Source of the DNA: Chloroflexi bacterium AL-N1
GTDB taxonomy: Bacteria; Chloroflexota; Chloroflexia; Chloroflexales; Roseiflexaceae
DNA length: 64,000 bases
NCBI GenBank assembly: GCA_013122435.1
Contig: WYDT01000020.1
Span: 62,001 to 126,000, forward strand
Reading direction: 5' to 3'
The position numbers and the translations under genes were made by a program. The notes under the pieces are model-generated. The model saw only the letters and a list, made by a program, of their open reading frames with translations, was not told where the DNA came from and did no database searches. How positions within the stretch are numbered: position 1 is the stretch's first letter; the number at the start of each line of letters is the position of its first letter. Positions 46,737 to 55,248 of the stretch are shown here, in pieces.

Positions 46737-48680
46737 ATGGAGAAGCTATCAAAACAAAAGTTACTTTTTAGTTTTGTTTTATCAGCAGCTCTGATTGCCC
46801 TGATTGTCCTGGCCGGGTTGCAATATTACTGGATTGGGCAGATTAGCGAAGGAGAACTCGCGCGTTCCCAAGCCAATCTTGAAACAGGTATGCAACGATT
46901 CAGTGAAGACTTTGACCGTGAATTCGCCCGCATGTATTTGAGTTTTCAGATGGACTCAGAAACCCTCCGAACTAGAAACTGGCCAGCCTATACTCAAAGA
47001 TACCGCTACTGGAACGCGACCGCGCCACATCCTAATCTGGTTAAAAACGTCTATCTCATCGAGGTTTTTCGGAGTGGTCGTACACGCTTACTCCAGTTCA
47101 ATAGCAATGAGGGCCGCTTTTTCTCGGTGTATTGGCCAGAAGAACTACGCCCTATACGCCAGGAATTAGCCGAACTTGGTACTGCTACACTCATCGAAAA
47201 TGAATTAGGCAATGTGGTTGAGCCAATCGTTGAAGATATTCCTGCATTGATCATTCCACCATCACGGAGTTGGTTGCTGACTGATCCACAAGAAGGCGAT
47301 CTTGCTGCTGATCAGGTCTATGGCGATGCGTTTGTGTTTAGTGAATATGGTGAATGCTGGCAGTGTCAACCAGAATCGAGATTTGTGCCAAGTGTAGGCT
47401 ACACAATGGTAACGATCAACGACACATACCTTACCAGTACCTTTATTCCCGAACTTACCCAACAACATTTTACCAGCGATAACCAACTCGATTATCATGT
47501 CGCTATTGTAAACCGTAACAACCACAAGGATGTCATCTATCAATCGCATCCAGATATGACCATTACGAATGCTGCGACAGCAGATCGAACAACCCCGCTA
47601 CTCAGTGTACGTGTGAATGAACTCAATCGTCTCTTTATAGATATGACATCAGGCAAAGTACAGCCACCGGATCAACCATCGCAGGACCGCTTGTTTCTCC
47701 AGGTAGTGCCAAGAGAGTCGCTCGATTCGGAGGCCACAAACGCGATCGCAATCAAAGATAGTCGTGGTCGCTGGCAATTAATGTTGCAACATCGCTATGG
47801 TTCATTGGAAGCTGCGAAAGCCAATCTGCAAAACCGTCATTTCCTGATAAGTTTTGGAACCCTGTTACTTCTGGCAGCAAGCATTGCTATGATTGTTATT
47901 TCAACCAGACAGGCCCAACACCTGGCACGGCAGCAGATGGAGTTTGCTGCTTCGGTTTCGCACGAATTACGCACACCGCTGGCAGTTATCTGTGCAGCAG
48001 GCGAAAACCTGGCCGATGGTGTGATCGATAATCCACAAAAAGCTCAGCAGTATGGCAAGATCATTATCAATGAAGGACGACGACTTTCAGAAATGGTCGA
48101 ACAAGCATTAGCGTTTACCAGCACTCAATCTGAGCGACACCAGTATAATCGTCGCCCGGTAGACATTTCACGTCTGATCGAGGAAACCGTCGCAGAGTAT
48201 CGACTTCTATCGCCCCATACTACGATTGAAGCACATATTCAACCCGACTTACCCTATGTCTTGGCAGATGCTGCTGCCTTACAACGCGCCATCCAGAATC
48301 TCCTCAACAACGCAACAAAGTACAGTTCTGCACACCATTACATTCATATATATACCCAATTGGTGGCAAACGATCATTCACATGAAATACATATTACCGT
48401 AGCAGATAACGGCCAGGGGATTGAAGCAACCGATCTACCGTGCATTTTTGAGCCGTTCTATCGCGGTCAGAATGCTGTTCAAAATCAAGTAAAAGGAAGT
48501 GGGCTTGGGCTCAGCCTGGTTAAACACACTATTGATGCAATTGGTGGGCGACTTTATGTAAAAAGTGATGTGGGTTCGGGAAGCTCATTTACGATGCAAC
48601 TTCCAATTATTGTATCACAAAGCCAAACAGTATTGATAGAAACACCACCATCAGCATTACAGACAGACAAAATAATCTAA
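46737..48680 (+). CDS. Membrane sensor histidine kinase
   Basis: A 647-residue kinase with one helix near residues 9-29 and another near 370-395 (FLISFGTLLLLAASIAMIVI), enclosing a 340-residue external sensor that I do not recognise. It contains CWQC, a possible metal or redox site. The phosphoacceptor His lies in ASVSHELRTPLAVICAAGEN. ATPase motifs are AIQNLLNNATKYSS, ADNGQGIEATDLPCIFEPFY and GSGLGLSLVKHTIDAIGG. It is followed 67 bp later by its response regulator. No Shine-Dalgarno precedes the ATG. Confidence 0.88.
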   Translation: MEKLSKQKLLFSFVLSAALIALIVLAGLQYYWIGQISEGELARSQANLETGMQRFSEDFDREFARMYLSFQMDSETLRTRNWPAYTQRYRYWNATAPHPNLVKNVYLIEVFRSGRTRLLQFNSNEGRFFSVYWPEELRPIRQELAELGTATLIENELGNVVEPIVEDIPALIIPPSRSWLLTDPQEGDLAADQVYGDAFVFSEYGECWQCQPESRFVPSVGYTMVTINDTYLTSTFIPELTQQHFTSDNQLDYHVAIVNRNNHKDVIYQSHPDMTITNAATADRTTPLLSVRVNELNRLFIDMTSGKVQPPDQPSQDRLFLQVVPRESLDSEATNAIAIKDSRGRWQLMLQHRYGSLEAAKANLQNRHFLISFGTLLLLAASIAMIVISTRQAQHLARQQMEFAASVSHELRTPLAVICAAGENLADGVIDNPQKAQQYGKIIINEGRRLSEMVEQALAFTSTQSERHQYNRRPVDISRLIEETVAEYRLLSPHTTIEAHIQPDLPYVLADAAALQRAIQNLLNNATKYSSAHHYIHIYTQLVANDHSHEIHITVADNGQGIEATDLPCIFEPFYRGQNAVQNQVKGSGLGLSLVKHTIDAIGGRLYVKSDVGSGSSFTMQLPIIVSQSQTVLIETPPSALQTDKII

Positions 48681-48747
48681 AAACAGCCAACAGCAGCGTT
48701 TGTATAGTCACATACACGATACGAAATTGCTTATGGGTGAATCAATG

Positions 48748-49428
48748 AATAAGCGGATTCTATTGGTTGAAGATGAGCCCGGTTTAGTTTTAACCCTCAC
48801 CGATCGATTACGTAGCGAGGGATACACGCTGGAATATGCGTCTGATGGTGTGGAAGGCTTTGAGCGGGCTACCCGCGAAACATTCGACCTGCTCATCCTC
48901 GATTTGATGTTGCCCTATAAGAGTGGGTTGGATCTCTGTCGTGATCTCCGCCAGCGGGGTGTGCTGACTCCTGTACTCATCCTCACGGCACTTGGACAAA
49001 TGACTGATAAAGTCGTAGGGTTAAAACTGGGCGCAGACGATTATGTCACGAAGCCATTTGAGATGCCGGAACTGCTTGCACGGGTTGAAGCACTTCTGCG
49101 ACGTGCGACGGTTGTGACACCACCAAGCAATATCTACCAATTTGGCACGGTACGGGTTGACTTTCAACAGGCACTGGTTGAACGCGATGGGCAAATGATC
49201 GATTTGTCAACGCTCGAATTTCGCTTGCTGGAGTACTTCATTCACAACCGTGGTTTGACCCTCCCACGTGACGAACTGTTGAACGAGGTATGGGGGTACA
49301 ACGCCATTGTGTCCACACGCACCGTGGACGTCCATATTGCCTGGCTACGCCAAAAGCTAGAAACACATCCACGACATCCACGCTATATTCTCACTGTTCA
49401 CGGCACGGGGTATAAATTTGCTGGTTGA
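48748..49428 (+). CDS. OmpR-family response regulator
   Basis: A 226-residue DNA-binding partner of the upstream kinase. The receiver has the acidic pocket (Glu9, Asp10), phosphoacceptor Asp53 (ILDLMLPYKSG) and Lys in VTKPFE. The winged-helix domain reads LSTLEFRLLEYFIHNRGLTL, LLNEVWGYNAIVSTRTVDVH and YILTVHGTGYKF. I choose ATG 48748 because the receiver starts there and GGGTGA precedes it; 48733 is an alternative. Cotranscribed with the kinase. Targets are unknown. Confidence 0.9.
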   Translation, partial: NKRILLVEDEPGLVLTLTDRLRSEGYTLEYASDGVEGFERATRETFDLLILDLMLPYKSGLDLCRDLRQRGVLTPVLILTALGQMTDKVVGLKLGADDYVTKPFEMPELLARVEALLRRATVVTPPSNIYQFGTVRVDFQQALVERDGQMIDLSTLEFRLLEYFIHNRGLTLPRDELLNEVWGYNAIVSTRTVDVHIAWLRQKLETHPRHPRYILTVHGTGYKFAG

Positions 49429-49524
49429 ACACCTTCTATTTGACGCGCATTCGATTGAGCGTTACAATACAAGATAACGAAGCGCCTGCCGCTGTTTTTT
49501 TATGTAGAATGTAAGGTCTATTTC

Positions 49525-50871
49525 ATGTTTGAAAGCCTTTCTGATCGACTGCAAGCAACGTTTCAAAAACTCGGAGCTAAAGGCAAACTAACCGAGGATG
49601 ATGTGCGTGATGCCATGAAGCAAGTGCGTTTAGCACTGCTTGAGGCAGACGTCAACCTTAAAGTTGTCAAAGAGTTTGTCGCCAAGGTCACCGAACAGGC
49701 CATTGGCGAAGAGGTCATGACGAGTCTGACACCCGATCAACAGGTGGTCAAGATCGTTCGTGATGAACTGATTGAACTGTTAGGTCAGGCAAATGTGCCA
49801 CTCCGTGAAGCGACACCAGGACCAACTGTCATTATGCTCGTTGGTTTGCAAGGTGCCGGTAAAACGACACTTGCGGCTAAAATGGCCCTACATCTGCGTA
49901 AAAAAGGCAAACGTCCGCTCTTGGTTGCAGCAGACGTGTATCGGCCTGCGGCGATCACGCAGCTTGAGTCACTCGGTAAGCAACTCAACATTCCGGTATA
50001 CTCCGAAGGTACCGAGGCTAGCCCACCCGAGATTGCTCGCAATGGCGTGCAGCAGGCCCGACGCGACAGTCTCAACTATGTGTTGATCGATACAGCCGGT
50101 CGTCTCCAGATCGATGATCGGTTGATGACCGAACTCGAGCAGGTGGTCGGAACGGTTGATCCGGTTGAACGGTTGCTGGTCGTTGATGCGATGATTGGTC
50201 AGGAAGCAGTGCGCGTTGCCGACGAGTTCAACCAACGTGTTGATCTGACCGGTGTCGTCATGACCAAAGTTGATGGTGATGCACGTGGTGGTGCGGCGCT
50301 CTCGATTCGCTCAGTTACGGGTGTGCCGATCAAATTCCTCGGAACTGGTGAAAAAGTCGATGCACATACACTCGAACCGTTTCACCCTGACCGTCTGGTT
50401 TCACGTATTCTGGGTATGGGCGATGTACTCTCACTTATCGAGCGTGCTGAACAGGTGTATGATGAAGAAGAAGCACGTAAGATGGAGAAGAAGCTGCGTA
50501 AAGGATCTTTTGATTTTCAAGACTTCCTGGCAGCGATGGAACAGATGCGAAAACTGGGGCCATTCCAACAAATTCTGGGTATGATTCCCGGTTTGGGGCA
50601 ACTGACCCGCGGCGACGAAGAACTCATCAGCGATAAGGATATGAAACGAATTGAGGCTATCATCCTCTCGATGACTCAGGAGGAACGTCGCAATCCGCAA
50701 ATTATTAAAGGTCGTCGGAAAGAGCGCATTGCAAAGGGCAGTGGTACACAGGTCCAAGAAGTATCTGCGCTCATTAATCAGTTCAAGCAGATGCAACGTA
50801 TGATGAAGAAAATTGGCAAGGGCAAAGGTGGGCAAATGGACCCACGCGAGCTTATGCGAATGCTACAGTAG
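49525..50871 (+). CDS. ffh: Signal recognition particle protein Ffh (SRP54)
   Basis: The GTPase of the signal recognition particle, which binds signal peptides on ribosomes and delivers them to FtsY at the membrane. It has the N domain, G1 GLQGAGKTT, G3 DTAGRLQID, G4 TKVDGDARGG, and the Met-rich M domain (MRKLGPFQQILGMIPGLG, MQRMMKKIGKGKG). Length 448 is normal. AAGG lies about 10 bases upstream. It starts the ffh-rpsP-khpA-rimM block, an order found in many bacteria. Confidence 0.97.
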   Translation: MFESLSDRLQATFQKLGAKGKLTEDDVRDAMKQVRLALLEADVNLKVVKEFVAKVTEQAIGEEVMTSLTPDQQVVKIVRDELIELLGQANVPLREATPGPTVIMLVGLQGAGKTTLAAKMALHLRKKGKRPLLVAADVYRPAAITQLESLGKQLNIPVYSEGTEASPPEIARNGVQQARRDSLNYVLIDTAGRLQIDDRLMTELEQVVGTVDPVERLLVVDAMIGQEAVRVADEFNQRVDLTGVVMTKVDGDARGGAALSIRSVTGVPIKFLGTGEKVDAHTLEPFHPDRLVSRILGMGDVLSLIERAEQVYDEEEARKMEKKLRKGSFDFQDFLAAMEQMRKLGPFQQILGMIPGLGQLTRGDEELISDKDMKRIEAIILSMTQEERRNPQIIKGRRKERIAKGSGTQVQEVSALINQFKQMQRMMKKIGKGKGGQMDPRELMRMLQ

Positions 50872-50956
50872 ATGCGTTTTCTGTCTGGTACGATACACGT
50901 TGAGTTTATATATTCTGTAGTTGATTATCACATTATTTTGGAGGCAAGTAACACAT

Positions 50957-51334
50957 ATGGTTAGGATTCGTCTGCGACGTACCGGCAAAACGAAGCAGCC
51001 GAGCTATCGTCTCGTAATAGCTGATTCTCGCGCACCCCGTGATGGAAGATTTATTGAAATTATCGGACATTACAATCCTGTTCGGCAACCGAAAGAACTT
51101 GTTGTAAAAGAAGATCGTGCACGTTATTGGTTGAGTGTTGGAGCCCAACCATCGGATACGGTCGTACGCCTTTTGAAACAAGTGAATGTTTTAGATGCAA
51201 ATGGTGAAGTCATGGGTGCATCAGAGGAAGCAACAACAGGCAGTGTTGAATCAGCACCAGTTGTCACTGAGACACCTGTGGCAGACGAAGATGCGGAAGC
51301 TGTAGTGAGTGAGCAGCCAACAACTGCGAGCTAA
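50957..51334 (+). CDS. rpsP: 30S ribosomal protein S16 with acidic C-terminal extension
   Basis: Part of the small ribosomal subunit, needed for 30S assembly. The core (MVRIRLRRTGKTKQPSYRLV, SRAPRDGRFIEIIGHYNP, RARYWLSVGAQPSDTVVRLL) is canonical. After residue 85 an acidic, Ala/Glu/Thr/Val-rich tail of about 40 residues follows, bringing the length to 125, at the upper end for S16. ATG 50957 is chosen because GGAGG lies about 11 bases upstream; the longer frame from 50921 has none. It follows ffh by 85 bp. Confidence 0.95.
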   Translation: MVRIRLRRTGKTKQPSYRLVIADSRAPRDGRFIEIIGHYNPVRQPKELVVKEDRARYWLSVGAQPSDTVVRLLKQVNVLDANGEVMGASEEATTGSVESAPVVTETPVADEDAEAVVSEQPTTAS

Positions 51335-51358
51335 AACGTAGGCATCGTTATCTATTGG

Positions 51359-51386
51359 GAAGTGCGATTTCTTACGGTCGCACTTC
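51359..51386 (+). terminator. Hairpin between rpsP and khpA
   Basis: GAAGTGCGA pairs perfectly with TCGCACTTC across a 10-base loop, 25 bases after the rpsP stop. The following TTCTG is only weakly T-rich, so partial termination or RNA processing is more likely than a full stop. The gap to khpA (191 bp) is long for an operon. Confidence 0.6.
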
Positions 51387-51525
51387 TTCTGTATAGACAA
51401 ACTGTGTATGCAGAGCAATGTTGGCTGCCTGATAGCTCTACAACACACTTGTATGTGAAGAGCTCTATCTTTACTCACACCTGTGTCTGCACAACTACAA
51501 GCGATGATGCTCTGGGAGAATAGTT

Positions 51526-51753
51526 ATGAAAGATTTACTGGAATACATTGCGCGCAACCTGGTCGACAATCCTGAAGCAGTCGACGTCAAGGAACGTGTT
51601 GGACGTTATACAGTTACGTACGAACTCAAAGTGGCACCTGACGAGACTGGCAAAGTAATTGGCCGAAGCGGGCGGGTTGCTAAGGCTATCCGTGATCTCA
51701 TGAGTGTGGCGGCTGCTCGTCAGAATAAACGTGTTCACGTCGATATTGAATAA
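51526..51753 (+). CDS. khpA: KH-domain RNA-binding protein KhpA (YlqC family)
   Basis: A 75-residue single KH domain. The GxxG loop is GRSGR in VIGRSGRVAKAIRDLMSVAA, preceded by the family start LLEYIARNLVDNPEAVDV. In Gram-positive bacteria KhpA pairs with KhpB to bind RNA and affect cell elongation and translation. Placement between rpsP and rimM is typical. GGGAG precedes the ATG. Confidence 0.93.
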   Translation: MKDLLEYIARNLVDNPEAVDVKERVGRYTVTYELKVAPDETGKVIGRSGRVAKAIRDLMSVAAARQNKRVHVDIE

Positions 51754-51822
51754 TTTGCTTGGACCACACGTTATGGGTAATTACCGCTCGCAATGTGTTA
51801 CCATATATTCCTGATAGTTAAT

Positions 51823-52347
51823 ATGACTCACCCGAATACAGAAGAATTTTTGCTTGTGGGTAAAATCGTATCAGCATTTGGTGTCCGTGGCCAGATGCGT
51901 GTGCGTGCCTATACCGATCGTGTTGATCACTTATGTCGCAATGTTCGCGTAATTTACCTCGGTTCAGAGTACCGTAAATGTCGATTGAAACACGTATTTG
52001 AGCATAAGCCTGGATTACTTATTCTCTCACTTGAAGGGGTTGCCTCACGCGAAGAGGCCGAAGCACTACGCAACACTGATGTGTCTATCCTTGAGCAGGA
52101 TGCCGCACCACTCGAAGACGGGGAGTACTTCATCCACGAACTCAACAAATTGCAGGTTGTGACAGAGTCAGGAGAGGTGATTGGGCAGGTATCCGAAGTC
52201 CTGGAAACGGGCGCAAACGACGTGTTAGTCGTCACACGACCGGGTCAAAAGGAAGCGCTCATACCGATGATCCACGACGTGGTAAAAGAACTCGATATCG
52301 AGGGCAAACGGGTGGTCGTGCAACTCATTGATGGATTAATTGAGTAG
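51823..52347 (+). CDS. rimM: Ribosome maturation factor RimM
   Basis: Binds S19 and helps late 30S maturation. The N-terminal beta barrel (LLVGKIVSAFGVRGQMRVRA) and PRC-barrel C-terminal domain (EYFIHELNKLQVVTESGEVI, GANDVLVVTRPGQKEALIPM) are clear. I start at ATG 51823, giving 174 residues; the frame from 51793 adds a hydrophobic tail without support. No ribosome-binding site is seen and a TATATT lies about 15-20 bases upstream, so translation may be nearly leaderless. trmD and rplS, the usual next genes, do not follow. Confidence 0.93.
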   Translation: MTHPNTEEFLLVGKIVSAFGVRGQMRVRAYTDRVDHLCRNVRVIYLGSEYRKCRLKHVFEHKPGLLILSLEGVASREEAEALRNTDVSILEQDAAPLEDGEYFIHELNKLQVVTESGEVIGQVSEVLETGANDVLVVTRPGQKEALIPMIHDVVKELDIEGKRVVVQLIDGLIE

Positions 52348-52508
52348 ACCACCGATAGCTTATCCCCATTAACTCAGTAATATTGCCAATTGGAAGCTCA
52401 TCGGCTACCTCTGTATCCGCGTAATCTGAGGCCAGCCGAAAAGCAGATACGAAATATCCCTTCGGAGATCTGCATCAACTTTAGCAAACATCACAATTAG
52501 GGGTTAGG

Positions 52509-52529
52509 CGGCAACCCAGGGGTCGCCGC
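52509..52529. repeat. Short GC-rich inverted repeat in the gap after rimM
   Basis: GCGGCAACCC and GGGTCGCCGC are near-complementary (one mismatch) with a 2-base centre. The 263 bp between rimM and the secreted LTD protein otherwise show no gene. Similar GGCGACCC palindromes occur as scattered small repeats in other genomes; its role here is not clear. Confidence 0.35.
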
Positions 52530-52610
52530 TACGATTGTTCGGTTGGTGCATACATGGGCCGGTAACACACCTACAGCCGCTCCACTCTATAACCACAACT
52601 TGCCCTGTCA

Positions 52611-53618
52611 TTAATCGACGAAATAACTTACTAGCTGACCATTTTCGTTATAGAGTGCACCATCATCTTGGTCGCTATTGTTCCAGATAGTACCACTTCC
52701 CAGATAGGGAAAATCTCTACTTTCGTCGGGGGCAAGGACCCCACTGATACTAATATGCTCCTGATTACAAGTAATGCTGCACATACGCCAGCCATCCAGA
52801 CTCACGGGCTCAGGGCTCAGGTTTTGCAGTTGTACTATTTCTTTGTCTTTATCAATCGAGACAATTCTGACCGGATAGTTTGGGGCGACTTCAGCAAATG
52901 GGTCAGCCTGACAATTGTTGAATGAAGGCTCCGGTAAAGGAGGCGGTGCTTCAGGGGGTGTTTCGACTGGTGGCTCAGCATTATCCCGAATTTCATTCCC
53001 TAGTAGCCCCAGTAAGACATTGAAGGGTGGTTGGTTTTCAGGATGTAATTCAAAACGCGCTCGCTCAAACCACTGCACCTCATACATTTGCCCTTGAATC
53101 TCCTCCGTCTGCACATCGCTCAACGGCAGGCCGAAGAGCGCCAGATTTTCGGCTTCACTTTTTCCAGCGAGGCCATCGAATTCCAGGCCATTCGCACGCC
53201 ACGCGGCAAGAATGTCGCCACACACATTGTGGCCTGTCTCAGGGAAAAAACGACATCCAGGTTGCTCAGACGAGGTAGGAAAGGCAAACCAATCACGACC
53301 TTGTTGTTCCAGGCGTACAACCCCCAAACGACCAAGCAACACATCGTATGGCGGAGCGTTCTCAGAATGGAGTTCAAGCCGATTGCGTTCAAAGCTCTGT
53401 GCTTGAAACGGTTGTCCTTCTATCAATACTTCTTGTTGTGGTCCGGTTGGATATCCAAAGACGGGCAGAGCACCATTTTGTTGCCAGAATTCACGGATGC
53501 GTCCGGTAATACAATAACCAGTTTCGGGAAAACAAAGTTCATCGGACTGTGCGAAAGTCGGGGGAATAGCCAGCACAAACAACACCAACGGGAGTAACCA
53601 AACGCAACGAGTATACAT
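52611..53618 (-). CDS. Secreted protein with two Cys/FERxRxExHP modules and a lamin-tail domain
   Basis: The signal peptide (VWLLPLVLFVLAIPPTFAQS) is followed by two copies of a module of about 90 residues. Copy 1 starts CFPETGYCITGRIREFWQQN and ends FERNRLELHSENAPPYDVLL. Copy 2 starts CRFFPETGHNVCGDILAAW and ends FERARFELHPENQPPFNVLL. Each has two Cys near the front that could pair. After a Pro/Glu-rich linker (PPVETPPEAPPPLPEPS) comes a lamin-tail-like domain (VRIVSIDKDKEIVQLQNLS, then LDGWRM). The same module ends the nearby S9 peptidase. Probably cell-surface binding; the ligand is unknown. Confidence 0.75.
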   Translation of the reverse strand: MYTRCVWLLPLVLFVLAIPPTFAQSDELCFPETGYCITGRIREFWQQNGALPVFGYPTGPQQEVLIEGQPFQAQSFERNRLELHSENAPPYDVLLGRLGVVRLEQQGRDWFAFPTSSEQPGCRFFPETGHNVCGDILAAWRANGLEFDGLAGKSEAENLALFGLPLSDVQTEEIQGQMYEVQWFERARFELHPENQPPFNVLLGLLGNEIRDNAEPPVETPPEAPPPLPEPSFNNCQADPFAEVAPNYPVRIVSIDKDKEIVQLQNLSPEPVSLDGWRMCSITCNQEHISISGVLAPDESRDFPYLGSGTIWNNSDQDDGALYNENGQLVSYFVD

Positions 53619-53819
53619 GGCGTAGTCCTTTCTAGCGGGGGCCCCCTCAATGCGTCGACAAGAGATATCGAGGAATTATGTGTAAGAAAACGATGCAAGT
53701 TTAGAATGTAAGTACTATGGTATGCCTTCGTCGCCACAATCAACCAACAACTTCAAAATGTAAAACTACCAACGCTCAGATTATAGCTGGAAGAAACTCA
53801 TTGGTCAATATTTGGCGAG

Positions 53820-53875
53820 GGGTTAAGGGTTAAGGGTTAAGGGTTAAGGGTTAAGGGTTAAGGGTTAAGGGTTAG
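53820..53875. repeat. Heptanucleotide tandem repeat (GGGTTAA)7
   Basis: Seven perfect head-to-tail copies of GGGTTAA fill 53820-53868, then one GGGTTAG. It lies between the secreted LTD protein and mgsA, outside any gene. It is followed to about 53985 by irregular repeats built from CGCCTCAACAT, GCGCCCTA and CTCCATCGC. Confidence 0.9.
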
Positions 53876-53990
53876 GCCATCCCACGCAAACACTCAACTG
53901 CTCCATCGCTCCAGCGCCCTAACGCCTCAACATTCTAGCGCCCTACTGCTCCATCGCCTCAACATCCTACCGCTCCCACGATCCTTTTCC

Positions 53991-54359
53991 TCACACCATC
54001 TGTGTTGATAATAACATCTCAGCCGTCGCCAGGTTTGTGGCAAGCGGCACATTGTGAACATTGCATACACGCAACAGGCCCTGAATATCTGGATCGTGTG
54101 GATGAGCATTGAGTGGATCAACGAGAAAAATAACCCCACTGATTTCTGCCTGTGCAACCCGTGCCGCAATCTGGGCATCACCACCCAGTGGGCCAGAAAG
54201 CAAACGCTCGACTGTTAAACCAGTTGCATCGGCAATGCGTTGGCCTGTCGTACCTGTGGCAATAAGATGAAACTGGGCTAACCGATCACGATGTGTTTGA
54301 GCAAAAGCGACGAGATCATCTTTTTTATTATCGTGGGCAATCAGAGCAAGTATGTTCAT
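53991..54359 (-). CDS. mgsA: Methylglyoxal synthase
   Basis: Converts dihydroxyacetone phosphate to methylglyoxal and phosphate in the cytoplasm, a bypass of lower glycolysis. All family motifs are present: LIAHDNKK, ATGTTGQRI, SGPLGGDAQI (catalytic Asp) and DPLNAHPHDPDIQGLLRVCN. The 122-residue length is on the short side, with the C-terminus ending soon after ATAEM. It follows endonuclease V by 50 bp on the same strand. Downstream are the telomere-like repeats. Confidence 0.93.
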   Translation of the reverse strand: MNILALIAHDNKKDDLVAFAQTHRDRLAQFHLIATGTTGQRIADATGLTVERLLSGPLGGDAQIAARVAQAEISGVIFLVDPLNAHPHDPDIQGLLRVCNVHNVPLATNLATAEMLLSTQMV

Positions 54360-54409
54360 AAAAAGAAGTTGCCTTTTCCTTTACAACCAAGGACTGTTAA
54401 GAGAAAACT

Positions 54410-55105
54410 TTACTCATCCGCAAAAAGCGAACGCTGCTCAGGGCGGATGGCGAGCTGCGGTACACGGTTATTCGATGCTAAGTCGTGTGCTGCGCGAATT
54501 GGTGCAGGCAGACGATATTTGGTCACACACCCCATAATATATTGTATCGCTGTGGGCAAACTGATACGATGGCCTGCCGAAATGTAGAGCGGCTTGACCC
54601 CGGCACGCGAGCGCAACACTACGCCAATCTCTTCACCATCATCAGAAAGGGATACATATGCACCACGTTCCTCCGGCAACGGATCGTGCTTCCCTACCAG
54701 ACGCGACTTGGCACACCCAATCGCAGGAATATCGGTAAGCACTCCAATGTGACACGCAATACCAAATCTACAGGGATGTGCCAACCCCTGTCCATCACAG
54801 ATGATCAGATCCGGTTGTATCTGTAATTTCTCGAGTGCATCAAGAATAACAGGAGCCTCGCGGAAGGAGAGAAACCCCGGCACATAAGGAAAGGTAAGCG
54901 AGCGATACGCTTCGGCATAGTCAAGCGGCTGTAGCGAGGGGTAGTCCAGCACCACAATTGCCGCGTGGGCTTGATCGTCTGTGAAGCCAGCATCAACACC
55001 GGCGATACGTGTCACATTGCCAAGCTGGTCTTGTATGATAACCGCCGAACGTAGCTGTTGCTGAATCTGACGCGCTTCTTCGACAGTCGTGGGCCACTCA
55101 TGCAT
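54410..55105 (-). CDS. nfi: Endonuclease V (deoxyinosine 3' endonuclease)
   Basis: Repairs deaminated adenine by cutting DNA one base 3' of deoxyinosine. Active-site acidic residues are seen in AGVDAGF and ICDGQGLAHP, with the wedge and minor-groove parts PYVPGFLSFREAP and GIACHIGVLTDIPAIGCAKS. Length 231 matches the family (about 225). It starts with ATG 55105 and probably heads a two-gene unit with mgsA. Confidence 0.92.
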   Translation of the reverse strand: MHEWPTTVEEARQIQQQLRSAVIIQDQLGNVTRIAGVDAGFTDDQAHAAIVVLDYPSLQPLDYAEAYRSLTFPYVPGFLSFREAPVILDALEKLQIQPDLIICDGQGLAHPCRFGIACHIGVLTDIPAIGCAKSRLVGKHDPLPEERGAYVSLSDDGEEIGVVLRSRAGVKPLYISAGHRISLPTAIQYIMGCVTKYRLPAPIRAAHDLASNNRVPQLAIRPEQRSLFADE

Positions 55106-55248
55106 AGCGGTTTAAGTATCCTTCTTTCTGGCGAATAACCATTCTATTGTATCACGCTTACAAGAGAGATAAAGCTCGTTGACATCACTGTAACACAATG
55201 CTACACTGCCGCCACATCAAAATGGAAATAAGCAAAAGGCCTGGTCCC

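Noticed and set aside
53088..53597. Plus-strand frame of 169 codons opposite the LTD protein
   Set aside because: It is antisense to a protein with a clear signal peptide and repeated domains; its own translation is not recognisable.
53820..53990. CRISPR array or eukaryotic telomere
   Set aside because: The 7-bp units are directly tandem without spacers, and surrounding genes are plainly bacterial and chromosomal.
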